DNA of 64,000 nucleotides from Epinephelus fuscoguttatus. Taxonomy: Eukaryota > Chordata > Actinopteri > Perciformes > Serranidae. The stretch covers positions 21,229,479-21,293,478 of the forward strand of contig NC_064762.1 of assembly GCF_011397635.1 (NCBI RefSeq), in the 5' to 3' direction. The notes under the pieces were generated by a model. It ran no database searches and was not told where the DNA came from. It saw nothing but the letters and a program-made list of their open reading frames with translations. Below are positions 1-10,879 of this stretch, piece after piece (within the stretch, counting starts at the first letter, position 1; every line of letters begins with the position of its first letter). The position numbers were made by a program, and so were the translations under genes.

Positions 1-1057
1 AAGTTTTCTTCACAAATGTATTGTCTCACAGCATGACTAATCGATATATAAATAGTCATTTTGTGGGTGGTATTCCTTTAATGTGTACATTTTGTTCAAA
101 ATGATATGAGAGTCGACTCAGTTGTTGGATAGTAACTGTATGTCTTATTCGTAACATTCATTCCCCCCAAACTCTGTCATAAATCTTGTTTCTACATCAG
201 CCATTTTATTAAATTGAAATATAAAATACAGTCACTGTTAGTCCCCCTGTGTCAACGCAGCCGAATGCTTTACATGGACAATGGAGTAAACTTGTTGTGT
301 ACTGTGAATTTTGATGTGTGACAAACAGAAAAGAAACAGCAATAAACTGCTGGGAAGAGTTTAATCACTCGAAAAGGTCTGCAAACATTTTAGTCATGTT
401 TTCTTTGCGTCTTTCCTTTTTCTGATGCTCTCTTAGAGGCTGAGGAAAGCTTTCAGTTTGCTGACCTTGGATGATGAATTGTTGTGCTGTAGGGAAGAAA
501 CAAAGAGCAGTCTGTAGAAAGAGAGCGTGACTCACTCTCAATGACGTTCATGTTGAGCATTGACATTTACTGACAATTAATACATACCGTTTATACATAA
601 ATCTCATGCGAAACATTGTCTTCAAAGATCATTGAGTTGGGTTATGTAACAACACAAATGCATTTCATGTGCTCCTGCAACATTCAGTTATCCAAAAAGC
701 CTTTAATAAAATACATAAATATCCCTACCTGGCCTACAGTAAACAGCGCTCAATGCTTAGATGCCGATGTCTACAAATATAAGAGGCATCACAGCAGGAG
801 GCAATAATCTCACGCAAAGTAAGGAGTGTTTCAAGTCCAAAAAGAGTGCGTTCAAGTTACAGAGGATCTGAGAGAAACACCTGATGTTGACCTGTCCACG
901 TAAAGCAGGATCAAATGCTGATTGGTCTCATACTGACAAGAGTAAGAGGGTTGTGGGATTCATCCCGCCTCGTCTGGTGCAAAGTGGACATACTGCAGCA
1001 GAGGTGTCCTGGAGATCAGCATCTGTCCCACCATCACTGTCCCGTGAACACCTCACA
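1..1057 (-). other. rd3: rd3 3' UTR and downstream flank
   Basis: This stretch follows the rd3 stop codon on the minus strand and has no credible coding region. A minus-strand AATAAA (plus-strand TTTATT) at 205-210 is a possible polyadenylation signal, which would give a 3' UTR of roughly 850 nt. The rest is AT-rich unique-looking DNA. The UTR extent is inferred, since no transcript evidence is available. Confidence 0.4.
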
Positions 1058-1415
1058 TCAGACAACCTTACTGCTGCTATTTCCTTTGTATCTGAAGTCA
1101 GGCATGCTCCACACCCTCTGCGACCTCTCCATGCCCCTCTCCACATCCTCTGACACGGTTTTGAGGTCGCTCAGCCCCGCCCCCTCGGCCACGGGGGTCG
1201 TCAGGCCCACCGTGCTTCCGAACGGGTTGATCTTGATACGGGATCTGAAGTTAATGAGAGACATGCTCATGGCACGTTTGTTGTTCCACTGGCGGGCAAG
1301 CCGCTGGGCCTCCTCCTCCTCCTTTGAGTGATCCAAAGCCTCAAGGAGGACAGAACGAAACAGGCCGGACACCTCCTGCACCTCGGGTTCGTTGGTCTGC
1401 ATTATCTCCCTGAAC
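1058..1415 (-). CDS. rd3: RD3 (retinal degeneration 3), last coding exon
   Basis: C-terminal coding exon of RD3, a photoreceptor protein known to bind and inhibit retinal guanylate cyclases and to help carry them from the endoplasmic reticulum to outer segments. Human mutations cause Leber congenital amaurosis 12. The minus strand shows an acceptor ending TTACAG at 1416; the exon's first base G completes a Lys codon begun in the previous exon (phase 2). It encodes residues 98-215. The RD3 hallmark EPEVQEVSGLFRSVL lies at about 106-120, a Glu-rich helical stretch (EEEEAQRLARQW) follows, and the family's C-terminal WSMPDFR is at 199-205. The joined product is 215 aa against 195 in human, the extra length lying mainly in the linker before SEDVER and the tail. 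Identification rests on remembered family motifs across two exons with matching splice phase. Confidence 0.93.
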
Positions 1416-2291
1416 CTGTAAGGCACAAAAACATGGCCAGTGAGCTGACTGTTGCACAGATAATAATGAAGACCTGAAAACAGACTTTGGTCATCAGTGG
1501 AGTAACTTTACCACCCCTGGAAATCTTGTTTTTGCTGACCTCCAGTGGTTTAACCTCAAAACTTGCCGCAGTGATGTACACGTGCACTCAAGGATACTGT
1601 GACATTCCTGCTGGGTGGTGTTACAGGTGCAACAAAGCACACTTTGGATCACACTCACCCTCATCCATCAGTGTCATTAGAGGTGAAACAGAAGACAGCG
1701 TCTAAACAAGCTGCAACGTAATCCTGTGGGCATTTGTGCACTCACTTTACATCCACTAAAAGTGCTTTTTTTGCCACTGACAGGCTCAGATTGAAATTTT
1801 AAGTGTCTGGCAACATTATAGAAAGGATCCCTACAGTGAAAGACCTTTTAGTTAAAGAGTAAGATCCTTTTTGTTTCACCAGGAACAGCTCCAAATGTGC
1901 GTATCCATGTGTATATAATGTTGCAATATTGGAAGTATATATTAAACATGGCTTCAGTTTCATATTATGAAGTAAATGTAAGCTCTTTTTTCTACTTTGA
2001 CTACAAGCTGATGTCAGTTCGTGCTGGATTTCTTTGTATGGTTATCTGCTCCAGGCACGCTATTGCAAGTGTTTATATGATGTAGCCTACACCGCTAAAG
2101 ACACAGGTGCTAAAATGGAGGCTTTATCTCAATGCCTGATTTCACATCTATGTTTCCCTCACTCGCGTCTCTTCCTCACATCTTAGCTCCACCCTCATAA
2201 GACATGGGGGAGAGATGCGAGGAGAGAAGAAGCAAGGAAATAAGCCTTAAGAGAAATTAGCCATCTTGTCCTCTGAAGCATAACGTGAAGC

Positions 2292-3736
2292 CAAGGCCGT
2301 AACTACCATTGAGGACACCGAGGTCATGACCTCGGTATTTTTTCCCAACCTAAATGAATGAATAAAATGAAAATAAAAATAAACCATTTCATTTGTGCGG
2401 TAAAAGTACGTGGGAGGACCAATGGAAGGTGATTGAGTGACTCTCTCTTCTCTATAATAACAATTAAATTCTCGTACTCTTGTTTGATCGACGCAGCTTT
2501 CATACAGCTTTGCACACACATTATTCTTAGATGGATTTCTCACGAATGCAGGGTCGCACAGAAATGCCACACTTCTCATATGAAAGTGCAGGACCAGAGC
2601 TTTCCGAGGATACCACACACATCATTGTGCTGTCATCCCATCACGCTATAAATACAGATCAATTGTCTACAAAATAAAAACCTGACGAATTTCTTTACAA
2701 TCCATTATACAGATCTTGTTGTCAGTCACTTCATATAGTGAGGAATATCGTATCTTACCACATCTTAGGCTTGCATGTGTTTCTCCCTGTCTGTCCACAT
2801 TTGTAGTCCAGCTTTCAACATGCAAATATCTCCATATTGTCCAGTTGACACTCCATCAAACTTTGTATGACAAGACCAGCGCACTTCACCTTTGCACACC
2901 CAGACAACTGAGGCCTAATGCATGCTGACAGGGCCGTATCACCATATACATTGAGGGGGACACGTGCCCCCCCACCAATGCCCAAAATGCCCCCCAATAT
3001 ATAACTGAAACTGAAAAACAACAACAAAAAACGTTCAGGTCAGGCCAAAGAGCAGCACAGAGCACAGAGAAGTAAGTCAAGATCATGTCGACAAGAAAAC
3101 GTCCAGAATTTTTTTTTCACTGCAAAGTGGCAAATATTATCTTGGAGGAGATCATTGCACTTGGTTGACTATTTTTCTATTATCTTAGATGTAAATATTG
3201 TATGTTTATTTCAAATGAAACACATTTTTGACTTGTGAATGAGTCAATGGAATTTCTTGCAATAATGAAAAAATACTGGCAATCACACCTGGCACAAACC
3301 ACATGTTTTGGACAGCTGTGAAGTGACAGAATGTCCCAGCATCATGGTTCTTATATTGCCAGATTCCAGAGAGTCTCCCCTCTTCATATATGGCAGAATA
3401 TGTCAACTTCCAACTTGCTATGCTGAGATACATGTAAAAATGTAAGAATTTAGTAACACAGATGTTTTTTTTCATTGATATAAAAATGAATATAACTGAC
3501 AACTGACAGATGAAGAGAAGTACTTCCTGCTAAAGAATAAGTGGTTCAAACATAATTATAAATACCCACAAACAAAGTTTGGTGAAAGGCAATTACGCTA
3601 TAGTATGAAGTGGGAAGAGAAACATGATAAGATGGGATTAATCTAATATGATGTGTGTAGTTCTTTATAGATGTATTTGGCTGTCAAAGTACACCAGGTT
3701 GAAGGCTTTTGATATATAATTGACAAAAATTCTGAC
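2292..3736 (+). mobile_element. hAT-like non-autonomous element, copy A
   Basis: It begins CAAGGCCGTAAC and runs almost base for base parallel to 35533-36764 plus 42794-43010, so it is a second copy of the same element without the Gypsy insertion. It keeps an internal CAGGGCCGTA motif near 2931 followed by a C-rich block. Compared with copy B, its right end is lost: similarity stops at 3736 after TTCTGAC and another dispersed repeat takes over. Reading frames in it are short and unconvincing. Confidence 0.75.
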
Positions 3737-3835
3737 GAGTGTTTCCGACAGAGGGTGAATAAAGGTGTTCCAGCACAGACAGTTTGAGGAAAATAACATT
3801 TTTTTAACATTAAAGCATTAAGTTAAAATGTGATG
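3737..3835 (+). repeat. dispersed repeat fragment (CAGCACAGACAGT family)
   Basis: The segment with GACAGAGGGTGAATAAAGG and CAGCACAGACAGTTTGAGG recurs at 18888-18960. I recognise it as part of a very abundant teleost MITE-type repeat. Here it abuts the truncated right end of the hAT-like copy A. Confidence 0.5.
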
Positions 3836-5184
3836 TGACAATAAAGTGTACAAATCAATATTAAGTAATTTAAGAAAAGAAAACATAAAGGCAACGCAAC
3901 ACAACTGCGTCAATGCACAGATATCAATATATTTGCATTATCAGGTGAACTGAAGAAAGAACCTTAAGGCGAGACGCAAGATCTTTTTTTTTTTTTTTTT
4001 ACCGTTTTTCTGGCCTCTTTGTAAAATAACACCCACAAAATATCGAGTGTTATAAAAGGCAGCCAGGATCACAGTCATCAGCCCCCCACCTGTGTGACCA
4101 GCAGCACACTCCTGCTAACCCCCCATTTACTCCTCCTCCTGCTAACAAGAGGTGCTGAGGCCTTAACAAGCCTTTAAATAGCCTGCTATTTGAGATGCTG
4201 CCTCCCAGTCAGTCCTGCTGGTTAACTGATGATTGGCCTACTTTCCTCCACACAGACACAAACACACGTGTTAGCTCTGAGGACACACTTAGAGCCAGGA
4301 TCATATTTATTATGTGTACCCACACCTTTAAACCATCACTGGTGTTGTAAGCAAAAGGCTTTAATGTGACATTATTTAATTTAGTAAGTGGAAAAAAGGC
4401 TTTATTTATTTAACTGTGAATGAATGTAGCCCCACTGTCAACATGCAAGACTGAAAGCTGCCGTCCGTCTCAAATTGACAGATCGTTTAACCTTTAGTGG
4501 AGGTTTACATGAGATAACGACTCAATCAATGTTATTGACTGAGTATGAAAGGTCACTCTTCACCTTGGGAAAAAGCCTCCATCTCCTCTGTAAGTCTATA
4601 AGTCTGTGTTCATCTATTTATTCATACTTTAAATTCATCATGTCTTACAGATCCAGTCAATCATCTTCCCATCAAAGCTGCACGACTGTTTATTTACACA
4701 ATACAGTGTGCTGGTTAATCAATACAGAAAATGAGTCCCATTTTGTCCTCTATGGTCCCTCTGTGAACCACACAGTGCTTTGTTTACCAAGATAAAATGA
4801 GAGATGGGCTAAAAAAGGCATGACACCTACATAAAAATGAACGGTTTGTCTCAAAACAGAGAGGCTGTCTTAATCATGTAACCATCTGACTTTTTATTTT
4901 CCTAAAATAGCTGTCACAAAATAACAGTAACATTAAACATGTGTGAAATAGGAGACAGTTTGAATGCCAGTGTCAGTTTGATGCAGAATGCTGACGGCAG
5001 ATGTCGCTGATATTTTGTTGGTATTGAACTGTGTTGTGAAGCAACCGAGATCCAACGTCCTCCAAACATTTCGTGCCAGTGTTATCTTGACGTAGAATAA
5101 CAACACTGAATCAACCCAACATCTGCAAAACATCATAATGGTAACGTCCACAGAATGTGAAATTCTAACATGGTTAGACATTTA

Positions 5185-5502
5185 GGTTCCCAACTGGTCC
5201 AGCCACAGGGTCCAGATTTCTCCTTAGTCATTAGTTCAAGGTCCCCACAGTTTAATATATTCATCGTCATACTTGGGTTTGGCCATGTTGTTGAGCTAGT
5301 TTACTGTCTAGTCTACTACTCTAGTCTACTAGTCTACTGTTTAGTCTCTCACTTTACAGCAGGAAACGGCACTTCAAAATAAAAGCTCAGTGCCAGAAAT
5401 TCCCTGTTTTTAAAACTTAAGTGTGTTTTTTTACAAACTTGACACTTTTGCAAGTCACCTGCAGTCCATTCAGAGTAGACTGGCAACCCACAGTTGGGAA
5501 CC
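5185..5502 (+). mobile_element. hAT-type MITE, copy 1 (GGTTCCCAACTGGT termini)
   Basis: The left end GGTTCCCAACTGGT and right end ACAGTTGGGAACC are inverted repeats of the hAT 'GTGGTTCCCAAC' type. The interior, including CAGGAAACGGCACTTCAAAA, matches copy 2 at 5874-7369. Exact outer bases and the target duplication are uncertain. Confidence 0.65.
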
Positions 5503-5574
5503 ACCAGTCTAGGAGAGATGCCCGCCAAGCTGCAAACCATGGTTGGAGACCAACAAACAATGAAACCGACTGTT

Positions 5575-5870
5575 TGTAGCGAGTCATTGCTCTTTTTTTC
5601 CAGCCGGGTTAGTGCCATAAAAAAAGGGTTATTCTTTACTGAGACATGGCTACTTTTCCAGCAGGGATTGTGCCCTTAAACCTGAGCATTTTAAGCCAAA
5701 ACATGAACTTTTCCAAACCATGACTAGTTTCTTTTTATGCCTAAACCACACGTTACCCAAAGCATTGTTGAAATACAAAGTTTTAACACAATTGCTACAT
5801 ATTAACATGTAAATCGAACACATCTGTGGTTTGCAGAAATGTACAATGCCAACACTTTCTCTGGTGATTG
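5575..5870 (+). repeat. dispersed repeat, copy 1 of 2 (other copy near 49.6-49.87 kb)
   Basis: About 290 bp aligns with 49580-49866, sharing blocks such as TTTTACTGAGACATGG/TTGCC, TTTTCCAGC(A/G)GGGATTGTGCC, GCATTGTTGAAA and TGGTTTGCAGAA, and ending CTGGTGATTGG in both. I do not recognise the family. It ends exactly where the second hAT-type MITE begins. Confidence 0.65.
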
Positions 5871-5873
5871 GGT

Positions 5874-7369
5874 GGTTCCCAACTGGTCCAGCCATGGAGT
5901 CCAGATTTCTCTTTAGTCATTAGGTCAAGGTCCACACAGTTTAAAATATTTAGCGTTATACTTGTGTTTGGACATGTTGTCGATTTAGTTTGCTGTCTCT
6001 GTTAAGTAGCTGTCTGTTAGTCACTCTACAGCAGGAAACACCACTTCAAAATAAAAGCTCTGTGCAGGATGTTCACTATATTGGGTCTGCTCTAGATTGG
6101 TTTTCCTCATATCTCACTGATAGGAGTTTTTCAGTTGCTGCTGGCCAATTTATGTTGGACGCAGCGCCGTTATCATGTGGTGTCCCGCAGGGTTCTGTTC
6201 TGGGTCCCATGTTATTTTCCCTGTATATGCTGCCTCTTGGACAGATTATTAGTCAGTACAGCGGAATCTTTTATCATTTTTATGCTAATGATATTCAGCT
6301 ATACTGCTCTTTTAAAACTGATGAGTCCAGTTTGGATGCTATTAAAAGCTGGATGTCTGACAACTACACCTCCAGTTAAGACAGAATCATTTATAATTGC
6401 CCCGGATCACTCCATTCCTGTCATTAAGCATTCTTTGGGGCCTTTCAGTGCTCATGCTCAACGTACCATCAGAAATATAGGTGTCAGTCTTGATCAGTCC
6501 TTGTCCCTAGACAGTCATGTCAGTCAGCTTAACAGCTCTTGTTTTTTCCATTTGAGGAATATTGCTAAATTAAGATCTGTGGTGACCAGAGTTGAGATGG
6601 AAGTGATTATTCATGCTTTTATTTCCTCTCGTTTAGATTATTGTAATGCTCTTTTTACCTGTTTAAACCAAACCACTTTGAACCGGCTCCAAATTGTCCA
6701 AAATGCAGTTGCTCGGCTTTTAATCAGTAGTAACAAGAGATCACATATCACGCCAATTTTATCTTCTCTGCACTGGCTACCGATCAAATTCCGCATTAAT
6801 TTTAAAATTTTGGTTTTAACTTTTAGAGCTTTACATGGTCAGATGCCACAGTACATTGTTGACCTCCTTCTCCCATACTCACCCAATCTAACTCTTAGGT
6901 CCTCTGACGAGATTTTACTCACCATCCCTAGGACCCATTTTAAAACCCGAGGCGATCGTGGTTTTCAAGCTGTTGCTCAGAAAATCTGGAACGCTCTCCC
7001 CTTCTCTCTGAGATCCACAGATTCCTGTACTATTTTTATGAAACGACTTAAAACATTTTTATTCAGACAGGCCTTTGGCTGACTGATTAAATGTTTTTAC
7101 CTCCTTTTATTGGTTCTTATGGGTTTGTTTTATTTTATTTTATTTATTTTTTTTTTTTTAATTGAATTTTCATTGTATTATTGTCTGTGTTTTTGCTTTT
7201 ATTGTGAAGCACTTTGTGATTTTATATCTGTGAAAGGTGCTATATAAATAAACTTTACTTACTTACTTATTTACTTAAAAATAGTGTGTTTTTCATAAAT
7301 TTGACATGCATGTTAGTGAGTCACTTGCAGTGCATTCACTTTGGGACCTTGACCCACCAGTTGGGAACC
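5874..7369 (+). mobile_element. hAT-type MITE, copy 2, split by an L2 LINE
   Basis: It starts GGTTCCCAACTGGTCC and ends ACCAGTTGGGAACC, perfect 14-base inverted termini. Its left interior matches copy 1 up to AAAATAAAAGCTC. Its right interior resumes at about 7277 with AGTGTGTTTTTC. The intervening 1.2 kb is a LINE that inserted into this copy. Confidence 0.7.
6068..7276 (+). mobile_element. 5'-truncated L2-type LINE (reverse transcriptase fragment)
   Basis: It encodes the C-terminal half of a non-LTR reverse transcriptase in two frames. Frame one (to about 6375) has GVPQGSVLGPMLFSLYMLPL and YANDIQLY. Frame two (about 6365-7082) has ISSRLDYCNALF, SLHWLPIKFRI, YKIL-type and WNALPFSLRS motifs, typical of fish L2/Maui LINEs. 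It is dead: the catalytic YADD box reads YAND, and a frameshift with apparent loss of residues follows WMSDN. The 3' end has the L2-like GTGCTATATAAATAAACTTT followed by a TTAC-type tandem tail (7257-7276), the usual mark of target-primed insertion. It sits inside the hAT-type MITE copy 2. Confidence 0.85.
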
Positions 7370-7447
7370 ACTGATTTAGAATGTCATCAACCTGATATTC
7401 ACTCCAACCAAACCTGAGAGGGATAGTCCTGTTTTTTGGAAGTGGGG

Positions 7448-7837
7448 TTGTATGAGATACTTATCAATAGTCAGTGTATTACATACAGTAGATGGGGGTC
7501 AACATGCTCCCTGTTTGGAGAATCAGACAGGACTAGCACCCCAGAAGCTCAGCAATGCTGTGGATGAGGGTTTTCAGCAAAATGTATTGTAGCCACTTAA
7601 AAAAAGCCCTATGTAAAAATAATCAATATCAGTCTCAGTGGATGCTATATTTATAATATTTTTCTCCGCTTTGCATCACTGTCAGACAGCCCTTCCCTTT
7701 GGCACTACATTTTCTCAACCATAGAACTTCCATACTCCTACGCAAAAACGCCCAACTGTGCCGTGCACTGTTGGGCGACAGGTCAGCTGTGTATGTAATA
7801 CACTGACTATAGATAAGTGAGCCTATCTTATACAGCC
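7448..7837. mobile_element. MITE candidate with long inverted termini
   Basis: A 21-base arm at 7467-7487 (ATAGTCAGTGTATTACATAC core) is repeated inverted and perfect at 7790-7810. Weaker pairing extends outward to TGTAT(G/A)AGATA. No coding capacity is evident. Limits are approximate. Confidence 0.55.
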
Positions 7838-8081
7838 TCCCTTTATAAAACCCAAATTATCCTTTGAACATCTGTCCAATGTAAGAGTTCAGTGTCCTTT
7901 TGATATTATAATTTTATGTGTACTTTGTGGAAGTTCCAGGCACAGAATAAGAAGAAGAGGCTGACATTTGGGAAAACCCAGATGTGCCTTGTTTCTCGGA
8001 AAGCACCAGTTAATTACAACTGAGTACTCCTGCTCTGCATGTGCAGCTAATTGAAGTCACACAAATATGATGCAATGGGTC

Positions 8082-8082
<1 letters not shown>

Positions 8083-8133
<51 letters not shown>
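8083..8133. repeat. (GT)n microsatellite
   Basis: An uninterrupted TG dinucleotide run of about 25 units in the rd3 intron. Confidence 0.97.
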
Positions 8134-8134
<1 letters not shown>

Positions 8135-8796
8135 CTTCCACTCAGCATTTAGCACCTCACTGCTCACTCACATTAACACCAGCCAGCAGTCAAACTGCTT
8201 CCCAAAAAACTGTCGATCTCTAACGAGACACCTGAGACCTCGGCAGCTTTCTGAGAACAGATGCTCAAACCAGCTCAGGACGTCTGTGCTGCAGATTAAA
8301 GGACGGAGACAGCAAAGAATTACAGAGTCATGTGAGGGACCACGGGCAAGTTGGTCAGCTGACTTTAATGGATTTTAAAGAGCATCTTGGTCTTGAGCCA
8401 AGGGTCGACCGATTAGGGTTTTGGTGGTGTCTACAGCCGCCCTGAGACAACCGCCCCCCCTTGTGAAAATAATCAATAATAATTGGAGGCCTCTGTGTGA
8501 TGTTTTTAAGAAGGTTTAGCAATGCATGTTCAGTGTACTCCTTCAAATTAAAGCTGTATATTTGTCTTTTAAGGGAAAGGACAACAGGTCTGTTTAAAGA
8601 ACGATGGATCTTCTAACATACAGATACATAACACTGAAACAGGATTGTTGAAGAACTCTAAATGTGAACTGCAGTGGGCCTATTAGTCTTTGCACATCAG
8701 ATAATTAGTAATATTAACTGTAAAATAAGAAACCAAAGTATATTACTATGCGATTCCTTAACTATCATATTGACATAGATTTAAACTACTGTAGCC

Positions 8797-9278
8797 TATA
8801 TCCTCCTGAAACCCTGTGTCCTCATATGAAGACATCACATTTTGGGTTTACTTGACCTTATATTTCATTTTTCTTAACTTAGACCTGTTGTCCTCATTTG
8901 TGGACACTTTTTATGCCATCCAGTGGTAGTTAGAGCACAATACACTAATCCATGTAAAAACAAGATGGCAGCCATCTCTGCCAAGTCAGTCTGCAGCGGA
9001 TCCCGACACAAAAGTGGACAAGGTCCAAAACCTGATCACATTATATGGTTGGAACTTATTCACATATGAAAAATAATGTTTGTAGTTTGATATGGCAACA
9101 AAGTTGACCAATTTTAGAAGACACTGGAACTTCCATATCGTCCCGTTTGAGGACACTGGGACTCTATTATTGTTGACAATGTTTAGTTTTTTATTCTTAT
9201 CAGGTCCTACTGATCCCACATAGCTAGGAGATTTTAAAAATGCATACCAAACAAAAGTTCAGGTCTCGGGAGGATATA
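8797..9278. mobile_element. MITE candidate (TATATCCTCC termini)
   Basis: The left end TATATCCTCCTGAA and right end CTCGGGAGGATATA form 14-base inverted repeats with two mismatches. The interior is non-coding, with repeated GTCCTCAT/GAGGACA-type words. It resembles abundant fish MITEs. Confidence 0.55.
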
Positions 9279-9349
9279 GTTCAACAGCATCTGGGGCGCC
9301 ACTTGATCTGGGTCCATTAAATGATTACTTTCTCAGCCATAATTAGAAA

Positions 9350-10075
9350 TTAAAGAAACACTTCATCCCAAAATGATGATTTGTATATCACTTATTCATC
9401 CCATGTTACGTTAAATTTGTGAAGAAAACACAGGCAAACACTTTTGCTAAAACCTTATTATTTAAAACACCTCTGTCTACGTGTAGCGTGCCTGGGCTCA
9501 TGTTAGAGCTCTGCTATCAATTTGGAATACAAATGCACCTTCTTGCCCAGGTGCTTTTCTCTACTGTTTACATGGAAGTGTTTTTAGTTGGTAAGGTTTT
9601 AGCTAAAAGACAACGTATTCTGGAAGTACTGAGCATGTGACTGGATAAATGACACTTAAATTATACTGCAGGAGCTGTGTGAGTGTTTGTAAACTGATGT
9701 TTTGATACAGTTTTGCTGTTGTTAAACATGGCCCCCTATGACTTCAATTCATCAAGAATTTTCTCCGTTTTTGGATTCCTCGTCTATCGTGGAGGCAAGT
9801 GTGTGTGAAGCTGGATATTTTTTGCAAGCTCGGATGCCTTCCCAGCTCCCAAGCCAGCCAGTCTCCTGTCGCCACCACCTGTGTCTTTTGCCTTACCTTT
9901 TTCATTAAAAACCCTCAAACTTCATACCTGTGTTTGTCCCTGCCTCAGTTGGTCCAGAACTCAAACCCGCCCCTCAGCAAAGTGAAGGAAACAAGTTATA
10001 TTCACCAATTCAATGCAGCACAGGGTGAGAAATTAATATACAAATGATCATTTGGGGGGTGAAGTATTCCTTTAA
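9350..10075. mobile_element. TTAA-flanked MITE
   Basis: The left terminus TTAAAGAAACACTTCATCCC and the right terminus, which reads inverted TTAAAGGAATACTTCACCCC, are long inverted repeats that continue into AAATGAT(G/C)ATTTGTATAT. TTAA at both ends suggests a piggyBac-like target. It is non-coding and of a type very common in teleosts. Confidence 0.75.
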
Positions 10076-10274
10076 GCACACTTTTGACTTCAGCTAAGGA
10101 GCAGATAAAGGTTTAGTGGTGATGTGGGTCTGATATTTCTTTCATCAAATGGTTATTTTTTTTGTCCATAACTCTAAATTAAAAGAGATTATTGTTCCTC
10201 AGAGTGGAGTTTCATGATCAAAAAATCAAAGTAATATCCTTTAATGCTCATGCTCAGTGTCTGTGTCTCCTTAC

Positions 10275-10564
10275 TTGAGTATGACCAGGCCGCAGCAGGG
10301 AGGCGGCAACTTGGAGCAAAGCTCCTCCAGACCGAGCCTCTCCCCGGTGCTGATGTTGTAGGAGGACCGAGGTGTGCTGGCCAGCCAGCTGTAGTCCACT
10401 CCGGTCTTGAGGCGCCTGTATTCGTTCTCTCTCTCTCTCTGCAGCCTCTCCGCCTCCTTCAGCTGCCAACTGAACTCCAGCATCAGGGTGTCGGTGACCA
10501 CGTCTGCCGGGTCCCGCTGGGGGCTCCTGTGAGGCGGCTCATTCCAGCTGAACCAGGAGGCCAT
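10275..10564 (-). CDS. rd3: RD3 (retinal degeneration 3), first coding exon
   Basis: N-terminal coding exon of RD3, residues 1-96 plus two bases of codon 97. The ATG at 10564-10562 opens MASWFSWNEP, which matches the human start (SWLRWNEAP), and sits in GGCCATGG, a good Kozak context. The invariant RD3 block DYSWLASTPRS is at residues 57-67, preceded by a predicted coiled-coil region (about 30-52: LKEAERLQRERENEYRRL). The donor is AA|GTAAGG on the minus strand, and the exon joins 1058-1415 across an 8.9 kb intron. An upstream acceptor (CATCAG, ending at 10589) implies at least one 5' non-coding exon further right, which I could not locate. A (TC)n microsatellite at 10426-10440 lies in the coding sequence and encodes the RERE stretch. 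Upstream in-frame Met codons exist but lie before the predicted acceptor. Confidence 0.94.
10426..10440. repeat. (TC)n microsatellite inside rd3 coding exon
   Basis: A 15-base CT run that on the minus strand encodes alternating Arg-Glu of RD3 residues 43-46. Confidence 0.9.
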
Positions 10565-10588
10565 GGCCTTGTCCTCCTTCACAGCCCC
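10565..10588 (-). other. rd3: rd3 5' UTR segment in exon with start codon
   Basis: On the minus strand a pyrimidine-containing tract ends in CAG at 10591-10589, giving a likely acceptor 24 nt before the rd3 ATG. This predicts a split 5' UTR, as in the human gene. The position is inferred from the splice consensus only. Confidence 0.5.
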
Positions 10589-10879
10589 CTGATGACAGAG
10601 GCAATCAGAGGTAGTCATCATCACGCTGACATGATTGGACGTGACCTCAAAGTAAATGAGATCACAAACAAATCCTGCCAAGACAGAAGTGTGTGCCGAG
10701 CTGAATTAATTTCAAAGCTGTGTGTGACAGGAGAATAAAAGGAGAATGCATACAGGCCTACAGATTAGATCTGCTGCTTTTATTAAAAGTTAACAAGACA
10801 TTTTGGAAAGGTTATACAGTAACTGAAATCTTTGTGCTTTGCAGAGCTTAAAATGTGAAACCAGTAAAACAGTTGCAGC

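Larger units (their letters stand above)
1416..10274 (-). other. rd3: rd3 coding intron (8.9 kb, repeat-rich)
   Basis: The intron is delimited by GTAAGG at 10274 and TTACAG at 1416 on the minus strand. It holds a hAT-like composite (2292-3736), two TIR elements (5185-5502 and 5874-7369, the second carrying an L2 LINE), MITE candidates at 7448-7837, 8797-9278 and 9350-10075, and a GT microsatellite at 8083-8133. I see nothing I can name in 1416-2291 or 3840-5184 beyond AT-rich DNA and a T16 tract near 3985. Human RD3 has the same exon arrangement. Confidence 0.8.

Noticed and set aside
10244..10738. 164-codon plus-strand frame across the rd3 coding exon
   Set aside because: It is the antisense of RD3; the minus-strand frame carries the RD3 motifs and splice sites.
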